A stretch of DNA of 64,000 nt from contig NC_080578.1 in NCBI RefSeq assembly GCF_029962835.1, positions 105,131,759 through 105,195,758 on the forward strand, given 5' to 3'. The notes beneath the pieces are model-generated. The model saw nothing but the letters and a program-made list of their open reading frames with translations. It was not told where the DNA came from and ran no database searches. Source of the stretch: Magnolia sinica (lineage: Eukaryota; Streptophyta; Magnoliopsida; Magnoliales; Magnoliaceae). The position numbers and the translations under genes are program-made. Positions 46,601 through 55,400 of this stretch are shown here, piece by piece; the first letter of the stretch is position 1, and each line of letters opens with the position of its first letter.

Positions 46601-49271
46601 CATCTTCACGGACGCGGATTTCTTGCGAAAGTCTTTGCAGGAAGTTCCTGCGTTGGAAACTTAGGCGGGGCCCACCGTGATGTTTGTGAGAAATCCACCC
46701 CGTCCATCCGTTTTTTGAGCTCATTTTAGGACATGGGGCCAAAAATGAGCCGGATCCAAGGCTCAAGTGGGCTGAAAACGTGAGGATTGAACGTCCACAG
46801 TTGAAATAATTGTTGGGCCACAAAAGTTTTGAATCAGTCTAATATTTGTGTTTTCAGTTCATCCTAGTAGAAATGACGTTATGAATAGTACGGATGGAAC
46901 GTAAACATCACTATCGACCCAAGAAGGTTTCAACGGTAGGAATTTCCCTACCCACCTTTTCCTTTAGTGCAGCCCACTTGAATCTTGGATCCGGCTCAAT
47001 GTTTGTCTTAAGTCTTAAAATAAGCTCACAAAACAGATGGACGGGGTAGATTTCTTACAAACATCACGGTGTGCCCCACCATTGAAAACTTCCTAGGGTC
47101 CATTGTGACCATCCAACCTGTTGATAAGTTCACACAGAATTGGATGAAAGGAAAACACAAATATCAGCTTGATCCATAAAATTTTGTGGCCCACAATTTT
47201 TAATGGTCAATAACCACTATTTCGTGTGGAGTGGTCCGCATCTACCTGAAATTTGTAACCGTCTTATTTTTTAGGCTAACCCTTAATATCAGGTTGCAAA
47301 ACCAATGGACGATGCAAATATGCCGTGCATGCATCGAGATGGGCCCTATTATTTTCGACAGTAGCATCAATTCATCAAGGCCTTTTACGGCTCCAAGAAG
47401 TTTTCAACGGTAGCATCAATTCCAATTGTTTTCACTTGCGTGGTCCACATAAGTTTGAGTGAAGGGAAAAAAAAAATTATCGGCTTGATCCAAAACTTTT
47501 GTGGCCACTAACGGTCAATCACCATTGTTTCTTATGGTATAGTCCCCCTGATTATTGGATTTGTTTCATTTTTTGGATAATGTCCTAAAATGACATGGAA
47601 AAACGGATGGACGAGGTGGATATTGAATACACACACCATTGATAGGTTTGTTTTCTAATTTCTAATGAATATTTTGCTTTTGAATGCATTGGTTATGTTT
47701 TCATACACATCTTTATACATTTATAAATGTTATGCACCATATTTGAATATATTTACCTTTGTTCAATCAGATAACGCATAACTTAGGACCTTATACAAAG
47801 GAAATTTATTATGTGCACTTCTTTTTTGAGATTTTATGATTTAAAAGTGTGTATTAAGGTCTTTTTAAATAATCCCTGAAGTTTCATAAAAAAATTCAAC
47901 TATTTTGCCCATGTTTCCCAAAAAGTGCAATAAATTACACGATACAAACGATATATCCCGTGCGATAACCGATACGTATCTGTATCCCAAGGTTGCGATA
48001 CATTGCGCAATACCAATATTTCGAACACTGCCTAGGGGTACCAATAATATCAGCGATATTATTGATAATATCGCACATATTTGGAATACTGGTTAGCATA
48101 GAAATTTGAAAGGCTACTAGGATTGACAGTGATATGTTCTAAAATGATAGACGTGTAAAAAGTATCACGTCTATTCCTAATCCTATATGGAATGTAACGA
48201 CGTAGGGATCCATATGTAAATATATTATCTCTTTACATATGCTCGAACAAACGCTTCCCATTGTAAGGATGCATGACTAGTTGTATGAGTAGTCTGGGGG
48301 TTAGTTGAAATGGGTGTATAAAGATTTTGGGGGTAGTTAAAAAACATTAAAAATGAGTAGTGGTTAGAAAATTTGATTAGCAGTTGAGTTTGAAAGTTAG
48401 ATTAGGGTCTTCAATACTATAATAAATGACATAAGGAGTAAGGAAAAGTGTATTCCTCCTTTTCAATGAATTCTTCTCTCTAAGGAGACATTTTCAGGTT
48501 TATTCCCCACAAAGCTGCCTAACATGTTCTTTCTCCCCTTCTACTGCATGTTGTGGCAAAATATATCTAAGCTTCAATTTCAATAATCCAAGCCTACATA
48601 CTGACGTTCTTCCAGGATTTGTCCCTAGGATTTTTGGGGGCTTATCCTTTTCTAGGAAAGCCTTGCAAAAGGAGATCAATTCAAGATCACAAATCATCCT
48701 ATGCATGAGCTGTAAGTACGAATCCAAGTCCTGATTTTTCTACGTCCGCTCTAGCACATCCGTCTGACTCAATTAGCAATCCATGGATTACACGATGCTC
48801 GAAATCAATAACTAAATTATCAATTACAAACGCCATGACAAAATCATGCAAAGTAACGAAAGAGCACGAAGCATTGAATCCAAGAACTCAATCCAATTAC
48901 AAAATAAACAGATAAAGATTCATATAAACCAAATTCCCAAATCGACTAATAAGAAAGAGAAAAACCCAATTCTTTATTTCCTGAAAGAAAACTAGAAGAA
49001 ACCAATTCCAGAAAAAGGCCTTGAATTCTTCGGAAGATTCCAGAAAAAAAGGGGAAAAAAAAAAAAGGAATATGGAAAGCAAACCTTCGGTGCCGAGCTT
49101 GGATCGGGCCTTGGCGTCTTTCAAGATCGGGAGGCCAAACTTGAGGACCATGTCGGAGCGGCGGGACTTGAGCTTCCTGACGAGGCAGAGATAGTCCCAG
49201 GCCCCTCCCCCGCCATTTTCAACTTCGCTCTCCAACCTCCTCAGTTCCGCTTCCTCTGCTGCCCCCACCAT
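31675..49271 (-). CDS. EMC2: ER membrane protein complex subunit 2 (TPR protein), nine coding exons, 302 aa
   Basis: EMC2 is the cytosolic TPR scaffold of the ER membrane protein complex, which inserts tail-anchored and multipass membrane proteins. Coding exons in translation order: 49271-49085, 42429-42365, 35451-35403, 34620-34526, 34394-34309, 34219-34160, 34050-33969, 32411-32298 and 31845-31675 (TGA 31675-31677). They join in frame to 302 codons. Family blocks: DMVLKFGLPILKDAKARSK (residues 40-58), RLEGMFLEAKGSWADAEAAY (102-121), KRKVAMAKAQGNMSGAIESL (136-155), YKQAAFCYEELLLCQPTVPL (182-201) and LENLQNAKKYYASTIDLSGG (216-235). These form a run of TPR-like helical hairpins from about residue 63 to 245. 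Introns are GT-AG except intron 7, which begins GCAAGT at 33968, a GC-AG intron with textbook donor context. Introns 1 and 2 are 6.7 and 6.9 kb. The start matches the first Met after a CT-rich leader. No membrane segment, as expected. Intact. Confidence 0.95.
32822..32892 (+). pseudogene. Plastid-type tRNA-Trp(CCA) remnant in EMC2 intron 7
   Basis: About 71 bases align with organelle tRNA-Trp: GGTAGAATGTGGGTCTCCAA covers the D-stem end and the CCA anticodon loop, and TAGGTTCAAATCCTA covers the T arm and B box. The 5' part is shortened by about three bases, the anticodon and acceptor stems carry mismatches (start GTGTTCTTA), so it should not fold as a working tRNA. Plastid trnW, which also occurs in plant mitochondrial DNA, is the closest match I recall. 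It is most simply a fossil organelle-to-nucleus transfer; a tRNA-derived SINE is an alternative. Confidence 0.6.
33010..33300 (-). mobile_element. SINE-like tRNA-derived repeat in EMC2 intron 7
   Basis: On the minus strand the order is AGAGCAAGTGGTTAGTTGTC (A-box-like), then GGTCTCGTGTTCGAGACTCC (B-box-like), then a unique tail including GAGCCCGGTGTG-type sequence read in reverse, and a CTTT/AAAG microsatellite at about 33018-33041. A second piece of the non-tRNA part (GAGTGTGCCCTTGCATC, AAGCCCGGTGTGAAAATG) recurs at 33455-33520. This layout fits a Pol III SINE. No target duplication was established. Confidence 0.5.
34708..35195. mobile_element. MITE-like inverted-repeat element in EMC2 intron 3
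   Basis: The left end GAGTGGTACCAGTACCACCG and the right end, read reversed (CTAGTTGTACCAGTAACACT), are imperfect inverted repeats of about 30 bp. Inside, ATGTGGGGCCCATGTGATGT on the left mirrors ATGTGGGCCCCACATC on the right. It sits between exons 4 and 3 and has no gene. Confidence 0.58.
36475..36780. repeat. GTAACGG-type inverted element with purine tract in EMC2 intron 2
   Basis: Left part GTGCCGTAACAGCCGTGGC and right part GGTCACCGTTACCATTACGG are loosely inverted. Between them is a pure GA-rich tract (36616-36698). It resembles the hAT element at 39759-41568, including the purine tract, but its own ends are not certain. The lysine-rich and phenylalanine-rich open frames here are by-products of the tract. 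Confidence 0.45.
37556..37805. repeat. About 153-bp direct duplication in EMC2 intron 2
   Basis: ATGTAACACT, AGAGAACAGTC and GTGAGGTGAAGCAG occur in the same order near 37559-37647 and again near 37711-37803. Local duplication of unknown origin. A similar doubling of GACTCAGC and TGTTTTAATC(A/G)AGTCATTTT lies at 37310-37412. Confidence 0.5.
40440..40920. repeat. GGGCCCACC-family foldback nested in the hAT element
   Basis: TTTGGGCCCCACCCGTGATG on the left mirrors CATCACGGTGGGGCCCACTC on the right. Between them the family order is complete: GGCACATCCAAAGCTCAAG, ATCAAGCTGACATGTGTG, TCCCTTCATCCATG, GGTGTGGTCCACCTGAGA. It was inserted inside the host hAT element. Confidence 0.68.
41197..41382. 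repeat. GA-rich purine tract
   Basis: About 185 bases almost purely of A and G, broken only by a short GCCGCAGCCGAAGCTACGGC segment near 41315-41335. It produces spurious Lys/Glu/Arg-rich open frames. It could form triplex DNA; that is speculation. Confidence 0.7.
43111..43128. repeat. Poly-C run
   Basis: A run of about 17 C in EMC2 intron 1. Assembly length errors are likely in such a run. Confidence 0.7.
43238..43600. mobile_element. Foldback MITE in EMC2 intron 1
   Basis: GCCCCACATGAGGATGACCT followed by TGTGCAAAAATCAGCC on the left mirrors GGCTGATTTTTGCACAAGG and TGATCCATATGGTGAGG on the right. The centre holds ATGGTGTTGCGGCCC and GATGGGCTGGATGCC. It is a hairpin element without genes; its family is related to, but not the same as, the main GGGCCCACC family. 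Confidence 0.58.
44142..44375. repeat. Direct repeat copy A flanking the 45.5-48.0 kb hAT region
   Basis: Shares TAGGGATCCATAT, GCTCAAACAACTGCTTCCCA, GTAGTCTAGGGGTTAGTTGA and GGGGGTAGTTAAAAAA, in the same order and orientation, with 48130-48365. The two copies are about 4 kb apart and differ at many sites. Confidence 0.6.
44914..45092. repeat. 90-bp tandem duplication in EMC2 intron 1
   Basis: GAAGTTTCTGTGGATTTTTT and GAGCTTTGGCTAGTCTT recur at 44914 and 45004, with only about two differences. Recent local duplication. Confidence 0.8.
45239..45382. repeat. 72-bp tandem duplication in EMC2 intron 1
   Basis: ATTGCCAATACTAGGGAATT and TATCATTGATATCAATGATA recur at a period of 72 bp (from 45239 and 45311). 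Each unit carries a GATATC(A/G)ATGATAT palindrome. Confidence 0.75.
45471..48030. mobile_element. hAT-like element (non-autonomous, 2.6 kb) in EMC2 intron 1
   Basis: The ends CAGTGTTCGAAATATCGATA and, reversed, CAGTGTTCGAAATATTGGTA are well matched inverted repeats. The 8-bp flanks are CCTGGGGA (45463-45470) and CCTAGGGG (48031-48038), with two differences. Subterminal zones are dense in CGATA and ATATCG words. At least three foldback copies have been inserted in the middle (46080-46560, 46660-47090, 47090-47640). No transposase was seen. Confidence 0.7.
46080..47640. repeat. Cluster of GGGCCCACC-family foldback copies inside the hAT element
   Basis: Three partial or complete copies lie end to end. 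Boundaries are near 46560-46660 and 47090, judged from repeated GGGCCCACCGTGATG and CATCACGGTG words. Two consecutive copies carry CGTCCATCCGTTTTTTGAGC and GGACGGGGTAGATTTC. No gene. Confidence 0.6.
48130..48365. repeat. Direct repeat copy B flanking the 45.5-48.0 kb hAT region
   Basis: Partner of 44142-44375. The pair may be an old tandem duplication later separated by insertions, or the degenerate LTRs of a lost element. The intervening DNA shows no gag or pol. Confidence 0.6.
48366..49084. other. EMC2 intron 1, part next to exon 1
   Basis: No repeat family or gene recognised apart from an A-rich run near 49050. The frame at 48500-48727 has no domain. Confidence 0.45.
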
Positions 49272-49312
49272 CTTCTCCAAATTACCACAAATACCAGAGA
49301 GAGATTTCAACA

Positions 49313-49317
<5 letters not shown>

Positions 49318-49364
<47 letters not shown>

Positions 49365-49463
49365 CTCCTCTCCTCTGTTGCAAGTGTAGAGAGAGAGCAG
49401 ATTCAGATTGCAGAGGTTCTCTCTCAGATCGGATTCCTCTCTCTCTCTCTCTCTCTCTCTCTC
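49318..49463 (-). promoter_or_regulatory. GA/CT tracts in the EMC2 5' leader
   Basis: Two long CT runs on the plus strand (49318-49362 and 49437-49463) read GA on the coding strand, 47-192 bases upstream of the ATG. GA/CT tracts near start sites are common in plant core promoters and leaders. No TATA box was picked out. Confidence 0.5.
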
Positions 49464-49533
49464 GCCGGCTTTGGATCTTTTGGAAGAGCAATGAGGGGCG
49501 ACTTGACTACCAGCACTAACTTGGAAGAGAGCT

Positions 49534-50341
49534 TTGATACTCTGGCGGAGTGGATGATATGCAGTCACTGAGAAATTTTACCCGTGGCATATGATTAATT
49601 CAAATTAAAATAAATTATTCAAAATAATTATTATCGTTTTAGATATATCTTAACAAAGGAACTGTGCTTAATTTATTTAATGCATATCGGTTGGTGATCA
49701 TTTATGGACGGTGAAAAATGAAAATATCCAATGGTCCCATTTCAAGGAATAAGTGTCCACGAATCAGAGGTTAGCGTTGTTCTTTCAATATGATTTTGAA
49801 TTTTTAATTAAAAACAGTGGGTTAGAAAATTTCGTCGGTATAATTTGAATTAATATATCTCAAGTGTGCAATTTCTTAGTGCCTGCGTATCAAGCGTTGT
49901 ATGCTGCCTGAGCATCATTTAATTCTCACCCGTTTCTACTAGAAAGACTCCTAAGATTGTTTACCACCATTTTAACAGTCGTGATGTGAGTCCTCCTCGC
50001 ATTTGCCGCTCATTTACAGATATCCAGACCATAAAAATTGTGGGAAAAAGTATCTCTAAAGTCACTCTGGTCAATAGATCCTATCCATCCAATTGATGCC
50101 CATCAAATATATATCTAAAAGCAAAATAATGTGTTCCAATTCAGAATGGAAAAATCAGATGGATTCTGTCATCTTCACCCATGTGAGTTTTGGCTTGTGA
50201 CCCATCTGAAATTGATCAGAAATTTGGACGGTCTGGATTCTCCTAAAACTATGCTGTTTCTATAGTTGAGGGAGTCACCACCTCTTTTAGAATCGTACCG
50301 AACTATGGCAGGTGGGATCTATCTTGATACTCTGGCGGAGT
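49534..50341. repeat. About 0.8-kb segment bounded by an 18-bp direct repeat, upstream of EMC2
   Basis: TTGATACTCTGGCGGAGT occurs at 49534-49551 and again at 50324-50341. After the second copy comes GATACACAGGCACTAATTG. A related set of words (TTCGATACTCCATC, GATAAACAGGCACTTATAAA) lies near 56167-56215, so this is probably a dispersed repeat rather than unique promoter DNA. Inside are AATTCAAATTAAAATAAATT-like A/T-rich parts and no gene. Confidence 0.5.
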
Positions 50342-50420
50342 AAGAAGTCTGATACACAGGCACTAATTGATTGTACGCGTGAAAATATTAAATAGGATTC
50401 AACCACCCGGGATGAGGAAA

Positions 50421-50660
50421 CGGATCGGCTACTCACACTGCCACTAGCCACTGGCTAGTGGTCGGTGCAATGTGGTTCCCACCATGATGTGTGTTTCATC
50501 CATGCCGTCTACCCAATCTTCCACATTTTATGGTACAAGCCCAAAAATGAGGTTGATCCAAATCTCAAGTGGACCGCACAGTGTTGATTGAACACCCACT
50601 GTTAAAAAATTCTTTGGGCCCAAAAGTTTTGGATCGAGCTTATATATATATATATATATC

Positions 50661-50714
<54 letters not shown>

Positions 50715-50937
50715 TTCCCTTCATCCAAGTTTCTATGACCTAATCAACATCTTGGACGTCAAATAACCATTACAGTGGGCCATAGGAGGTTTTTAATGGT
50801 GGACATTCGATCACAAAATTTTCCCATGGTGTGGTCCACCTGAGATTTAGATCTACCTCATTTTTGGGATCAAGATACCATTTTAAGGCATGGTCCAAAG
50901 AACAAGTCAGATACAAAGCTTGAGTGGACCCCACTAC
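50421..50937. repeat. Foldback copy, left part, split by two hAT insertions
   Basis: GGTTCCCACCATGATGTGTG and GGTTGATCCAAATCTCAAGT begin the copy; GGTGTGGTCCACCTGAGATT lies near its break. The remainder continues at 57598-57808 and the text after 58495. A TA microsatellite (50641-50711) lies within. Confidence 0.65.
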
Positions 50938-51519
50938 TAGAGTTGGGCATCGGATCGAGTCGGATTGGATTGGGTCCAACTCGATTCAGTCCGAAATCTA
51001 CATGACCTGACCCAAACTCGATTCGATCGGGAACTGAGTTCGGGTCATCTAACTTAAACCGATCCGAACCACTGCTGGCCTGATCCAATTCGAATCCGAA
51101 TCGATCAGAAAAACCAAGTCGGATCGGATTGGGCACAGTTCGGATCGGTCCAGATTTTTTAAAAATAAATAAATAAATAAAAATAACAAAATTCTAAAAA
51201 TAGTAAAAAAAAATAATAGTAACAAAATGGTGGTAATTCTTAAATCATACACTATGTATAGTTTCATGAAAATCTAACATGCACATTTTAACATAAAATG
51301 AAAAAAGAAAATAAAGCATGTCCAGAATCAAAAGTAAATAAACCTAACATGCACATATTGACATATAAATTAGGTAAAACTTTCATACATTCAATACCCT
51401 CTATATGATGAATGCCTTTATGGCATATAACTAAATTAACCTTGTCTATAATAGTAACCCCCTCCTCCACCTCCACATTCGTCGCCAGATTCATCATTCG
51501 GTTCTCTCTTTACTGATTC

Positions 51520-52200
51520 AACTGTAGGAGAACTCTTGGGCGACTCCGAGCTGGATGTGTCCAAAAAAACAGTTATTCACCTCTGCTGAATCGGATGGTA
51601 GGGATGCCTTCCCATCGTTCTCATTCACAAATGCAATAAGTTTTTTCAGACGCTTTTTATGATCCGATTTGTATGAGATTCCCAACCGCCTATAAAATGT
51701 TGCGAAGAAACTTTGATGGTTTACTCATGCTTACTTCAGCATCATGTTGTCTCGGATGTGGATGTTGTTGTCTGGTACTTCTTGATCTGGATGTCATTTG
51801 CAAGCTTTCTTTAACGGCCTCTTTATAATCGCGTTTTTCTTGTTCCCTTAAAATTCTCTCTTGTTCTTATTCTCTACTATTTGTGGAAAGCCTAGAACCA
51901 GAACCAGAGGTAATTCTTCTGTTTAACCATTTTTCATTTATAATAGGCCCACTTCTATATATTCTTTAGTTAGTTGTATTAACTGTAGTTGTAGGGTGAG
52001 GGGTGTAGAAATCTTAGTATTTGAGTCGAGAATTACTCTAAATAAATTTCGGACTTCCGAAAAAGTTTTGCTACATGGTGCGTCGCCTCCTCCTTGATAA
52101 GCCAAATGTAATTTGAACCGATTTGTTTTGTTGACAAATTGCTTTCCACACAACTTACATTTCAACTTTATCTTTCCATCCTGGGAGTAGACTTAGACTC
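51520..52200 (-). pseudogene. BED-type zinc-finger fragment, hAT-related, downstream of the transposase
   Basis: Around 52180-52070 the minus strand encodes DGKIKLKCKLCGKQF and RFKLHLAYQGGG, then CSKTFSEVRNLF. The CxxC...H pattern followed by a later Cys is the BED finger used by DUF659-type hAT proteins for DNA binding. The frame continues with stops to about 51520 (SYKSDHKKRLKKLIAF, FVNENDGKASLPSD). It lies 3' of the main transposase, not at its N-terminus. It may be a second gene of the element or a captured fragment of another hAT. Confidence 0.6.
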
Positions 52201-52483
52201 CATAATTCCAAATATCCGTTGATGCATCATCTTCCAATAACATATCTAGTGTACATCTGGTTAAATTAGGACAAAAAGAAAAAAATAAGTTAAAGTCATG
52301 AATGAACGCAATTACCCAACAATATAATAAGAGATTTAAACAATATTAACTAATTAAATATTACAAATAAAAAAAAAGAAATATTTATCCACCCATAACC
52401 ATAATATTACAATATAACTATTAAAACAAAATTACAAATATCATGATATAATAGAAATAGAAGGCATCAAAATCATATTGCAG

Positions 52484-54545
52484 TTGTAGGTACTGTCTCA
52501 TTTATCTTGTCACTTTCCTCTTCACCGAGCTCCTCATCAACAAAGTTCTCTTTCCCCCATATCAGACTCAGTCAATCCTGAGTACAAATGAGCGATTCAA
52601 CTGATTCAGGTGTAAGTAAGCTTCTATACTTGCTTACGACCTTACTCTCCGTACTAAAAGCAGATTCCGAAGCCACTGTTGAAATTAGAATCGATAACAT
52701 GTCTCGTGCCATTAACGAGAGCACAGGGTAATGTAAATTACCAGATCTCATCCTCCACTAGTCCAAAACATTAAAATAATTGCCTTTGAATTTTACAACT
52801 AGAAGTTCCTCCTTGAGATAGTTTTGAAGGTCTAATCTAGGCGTCTGTATTTGAATCCCTTTCTGTTGTGCCACGTAAGACATGAAATCATCTACCGTTT
52901 CTTCTTGCGGTTCATCAACTGTAGAACTAGAACCCACATGAGAAAATTGTTCTTTTGCAGCGCTCACATATAAATTGTATAATTCATTGACTGCATCAGA
53001 AATCTTTTCGACCTCAACAACACCCATCGCACCATACAACTTACTACATATGAATTCAACCATAATCATCTTATATCGGGAGATCAAGAAGGACCGTAAC
53101 AGGCATTATCAGACTATACTCATACCAATACTTATCAAATTTTACTTGCATACCCATGGTCATTGAGTGTAAAAAGTCTAGTCCATTACTGCTTTTGCAC
53201 AAGGCATCTTTTACCTTCCAAAGTTAGGCATAAATATATTTGTTGTTGGATACTTATTGTCCGAAAATTTCTTCGTACTGTTGTAAAAAACTAAAAGGAA
53301 CTTACGAACTGATTCAGCTCTTGACCAATCTTCTTCAGAAAGCAACCAAACATACGCACTATCACGCTCAACATAGTGAGAGAATGCAGGTCTCAAATCT
53401 ATCGCTGAATCTAACATTTCAAAAGTTGAATTCCAACGTGTCGTGATATCCAACTTCATCGTTCTCTGAGTTGACAAATTCAACAGCTTCACAATCTCAT
53501 TCCATGTATGTAATTGTGAAGGTGACCCCCTTACGTACTTCACATTCTCTCTTATGTTCTCGATCATGGGATCAATTGTTTTAAGGTCATCTTGTATAAT
53601 CAAGTTTAGGATGTTGATACAACACCTAATATGAAATATTTTTCCACCAAAATACAGGTCACCGGTGGCCCTAAACTGGCTGTACAAATTCGCTATCACG
53701 CTATCATTTGCAGAAGCATTGTCTAGAGTTATTGTAGAGATCTTCTTCTTAATTCCCCACTCTATAAGACATTTGTATATGCAGTCCGAAATCATCAAAC
53801 CGCTATAGGGAGGCGCAAGATAACAAAAGTTTATTATTCTCTTGCAAAGTCTCCATTCGGCATCAACGTAGTGAGTAATTAGTGATATATACCCCTTTCG
53901 TTGATTGGATGTCGTCTACAAATCTAATGTTAGGCTAATTCGGAAAATCGTTTCCAACTCTCCTTTCAACTTGACCTTCTCGCTTTCATACATCTTCATA
54001 CACACCTTCTTTATTGTTGTACGAGAGACATTCTCGTATCTGGGCTTAAGGCATCTGGCTAGTTCAACAAAAATAGGACTCTCTACCATCTAAAATGGTC
54101 TTTCATCAGTAATAATTAACTTGGCCGTCAACTCATTCACAGCTCTTTGTTATACTTGTAGATGGACACCGACGGACCCACTACAAATTGCGTAAATGAA
54201 AGTGTTTGTTGCCCTACCGCACTTCTCACTTTTTTTATATGAAATATGTTTCTTCAAAGTTGTGGTCGAATCATCTGATTGCTTAGTATACTAAGTCTTG
54301 CAGTACTTGCATTATATCTTCACGGTGCCGTTCTTCAGGATTACTTCTTCAAAATTGTCTCACACTACCGATCTCTTTTTTATTTTTTCCACAATATATG
54401 ATTGTGTAGTACTAGTATTAACGATGGACACTTCTTCATGTTCAAGACCTAATCCTTCATCTTCAAGGATTATCGGTGATGTAATTGATCGACCGTCCGG
54501 GGTATTGGAAAAACCCTCACTTTTCATCTGATAGTTGAAATACAC
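52484..54545 (-). pseudogene. hAT transposase pseudogene (Ac/RICESLEEPER-like)
   Basis: The product would cut and paste the element by binding its ends. Order along the minus strand: acidic N-terminus (54545, EDEGLGLEHEEVS); BED finger remnant near 54340-54240 (CKYC ... KKHISYKKSEKC); core with ISTITLDNASANDSVIANL and LDITTRWNSTFEML (53750-53380); C-terminal dimerisation block YPVLSLMARDMLSILIST followed by VASESAFSTESKV and KYRSLLTPESVESLICTQD (52710-52570). Open stretches at 53211-53798 and 52758-53087 are in neighbouring frames. Stops near 54360, 54240, 54090, 53920, 53210, 52757 and 52575 and frame changes show loss of function. Family assignment is secure from the dimerisation block; the closest subfamily is inferred. 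Confidence 0.82.
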
Positions 54546-54597
54546 TAAATCATATTAGTATTAGTAATTTAATGCTAGCAGAGTTATACGAAATCCT

Positions 54598-55400
54598 AAA
54601 TTAGTTACTCATTTAAGGTTGGATAGATTATAATACTTTCATATTTTCATTTAAACGTCCACGCCAAAAATCCAGCAGCATCTTCTCATGCCTCTCCAGA
54701 TAAGTTGATCTTACGTTACATTCCGATGCTAAATATCTGAAGCAGTGTGAAGATATTTGGCATTTGATACGAAACGGAAGAAACGTATCCAGAGAGAAAT
54801 GAGGAGATGGACCGCAGATTAGGTATGAACATTTAAATAGATTATATGAAAGCATACTATTCATATAACCTTGAACTGTCCAAAATAGGACAATTTGAGC
54901 GATTTCTATGCCACCAAAAACACACCATATCTATGTATGTCCACATAAAAATTCTCAAACGAGTAACTAATTATCTAACTTATAAGTAACAATTAAATCT
55001 TAAATTAGTTACACATTCAATGTTGGATAGATTGTAATACTTTCATATTCTCATTTAAATGTTCACGCCGAAAATCCGGTAGCATCTCTCCATGCCACTT
55101 CAGATAAGTTGATCTTACGTTATATTCTAATGCCAAATATCTAAAGCACTTTGACATTGGATACGAAACGGAAGAAACATATTTAAAGAGAAATGAAGAG
55201 ATGGACCGCGGATCAGGCATGAATATTAAATGGATTATATGAAATCATACTATCCATCTAACCTTGATCTGTCTAAAATGGGACAATTTGAGCAATTTCT
55301 ATGCCACAAAAAATACACCCTATATATATATATATATATATGGCCACATAGAAATCCTCAAATGGACAACTAATTATCTAACTTACAAATTACAACTCAC
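54598..55400. repeat. About 404-bp tandem duplication inside the hAT element
   Basis: AAATTAGTTAC, GTTGGATAGATT, CCAGATAAGTTGATCTTACG-type text and GAGATGGACCGC occur twice, from 54598 and from 55002. The copies lie just upstream of the transposase start and differ at many places. Confidence 0.7.

Noticed and set aside
48897-49568. A single 223-aa open frame taken as one protein
   Set aside because: Only 49085-49271 is coding (EMC2 exon 1). The rest is CT-rich leader on one side and intron on the other.
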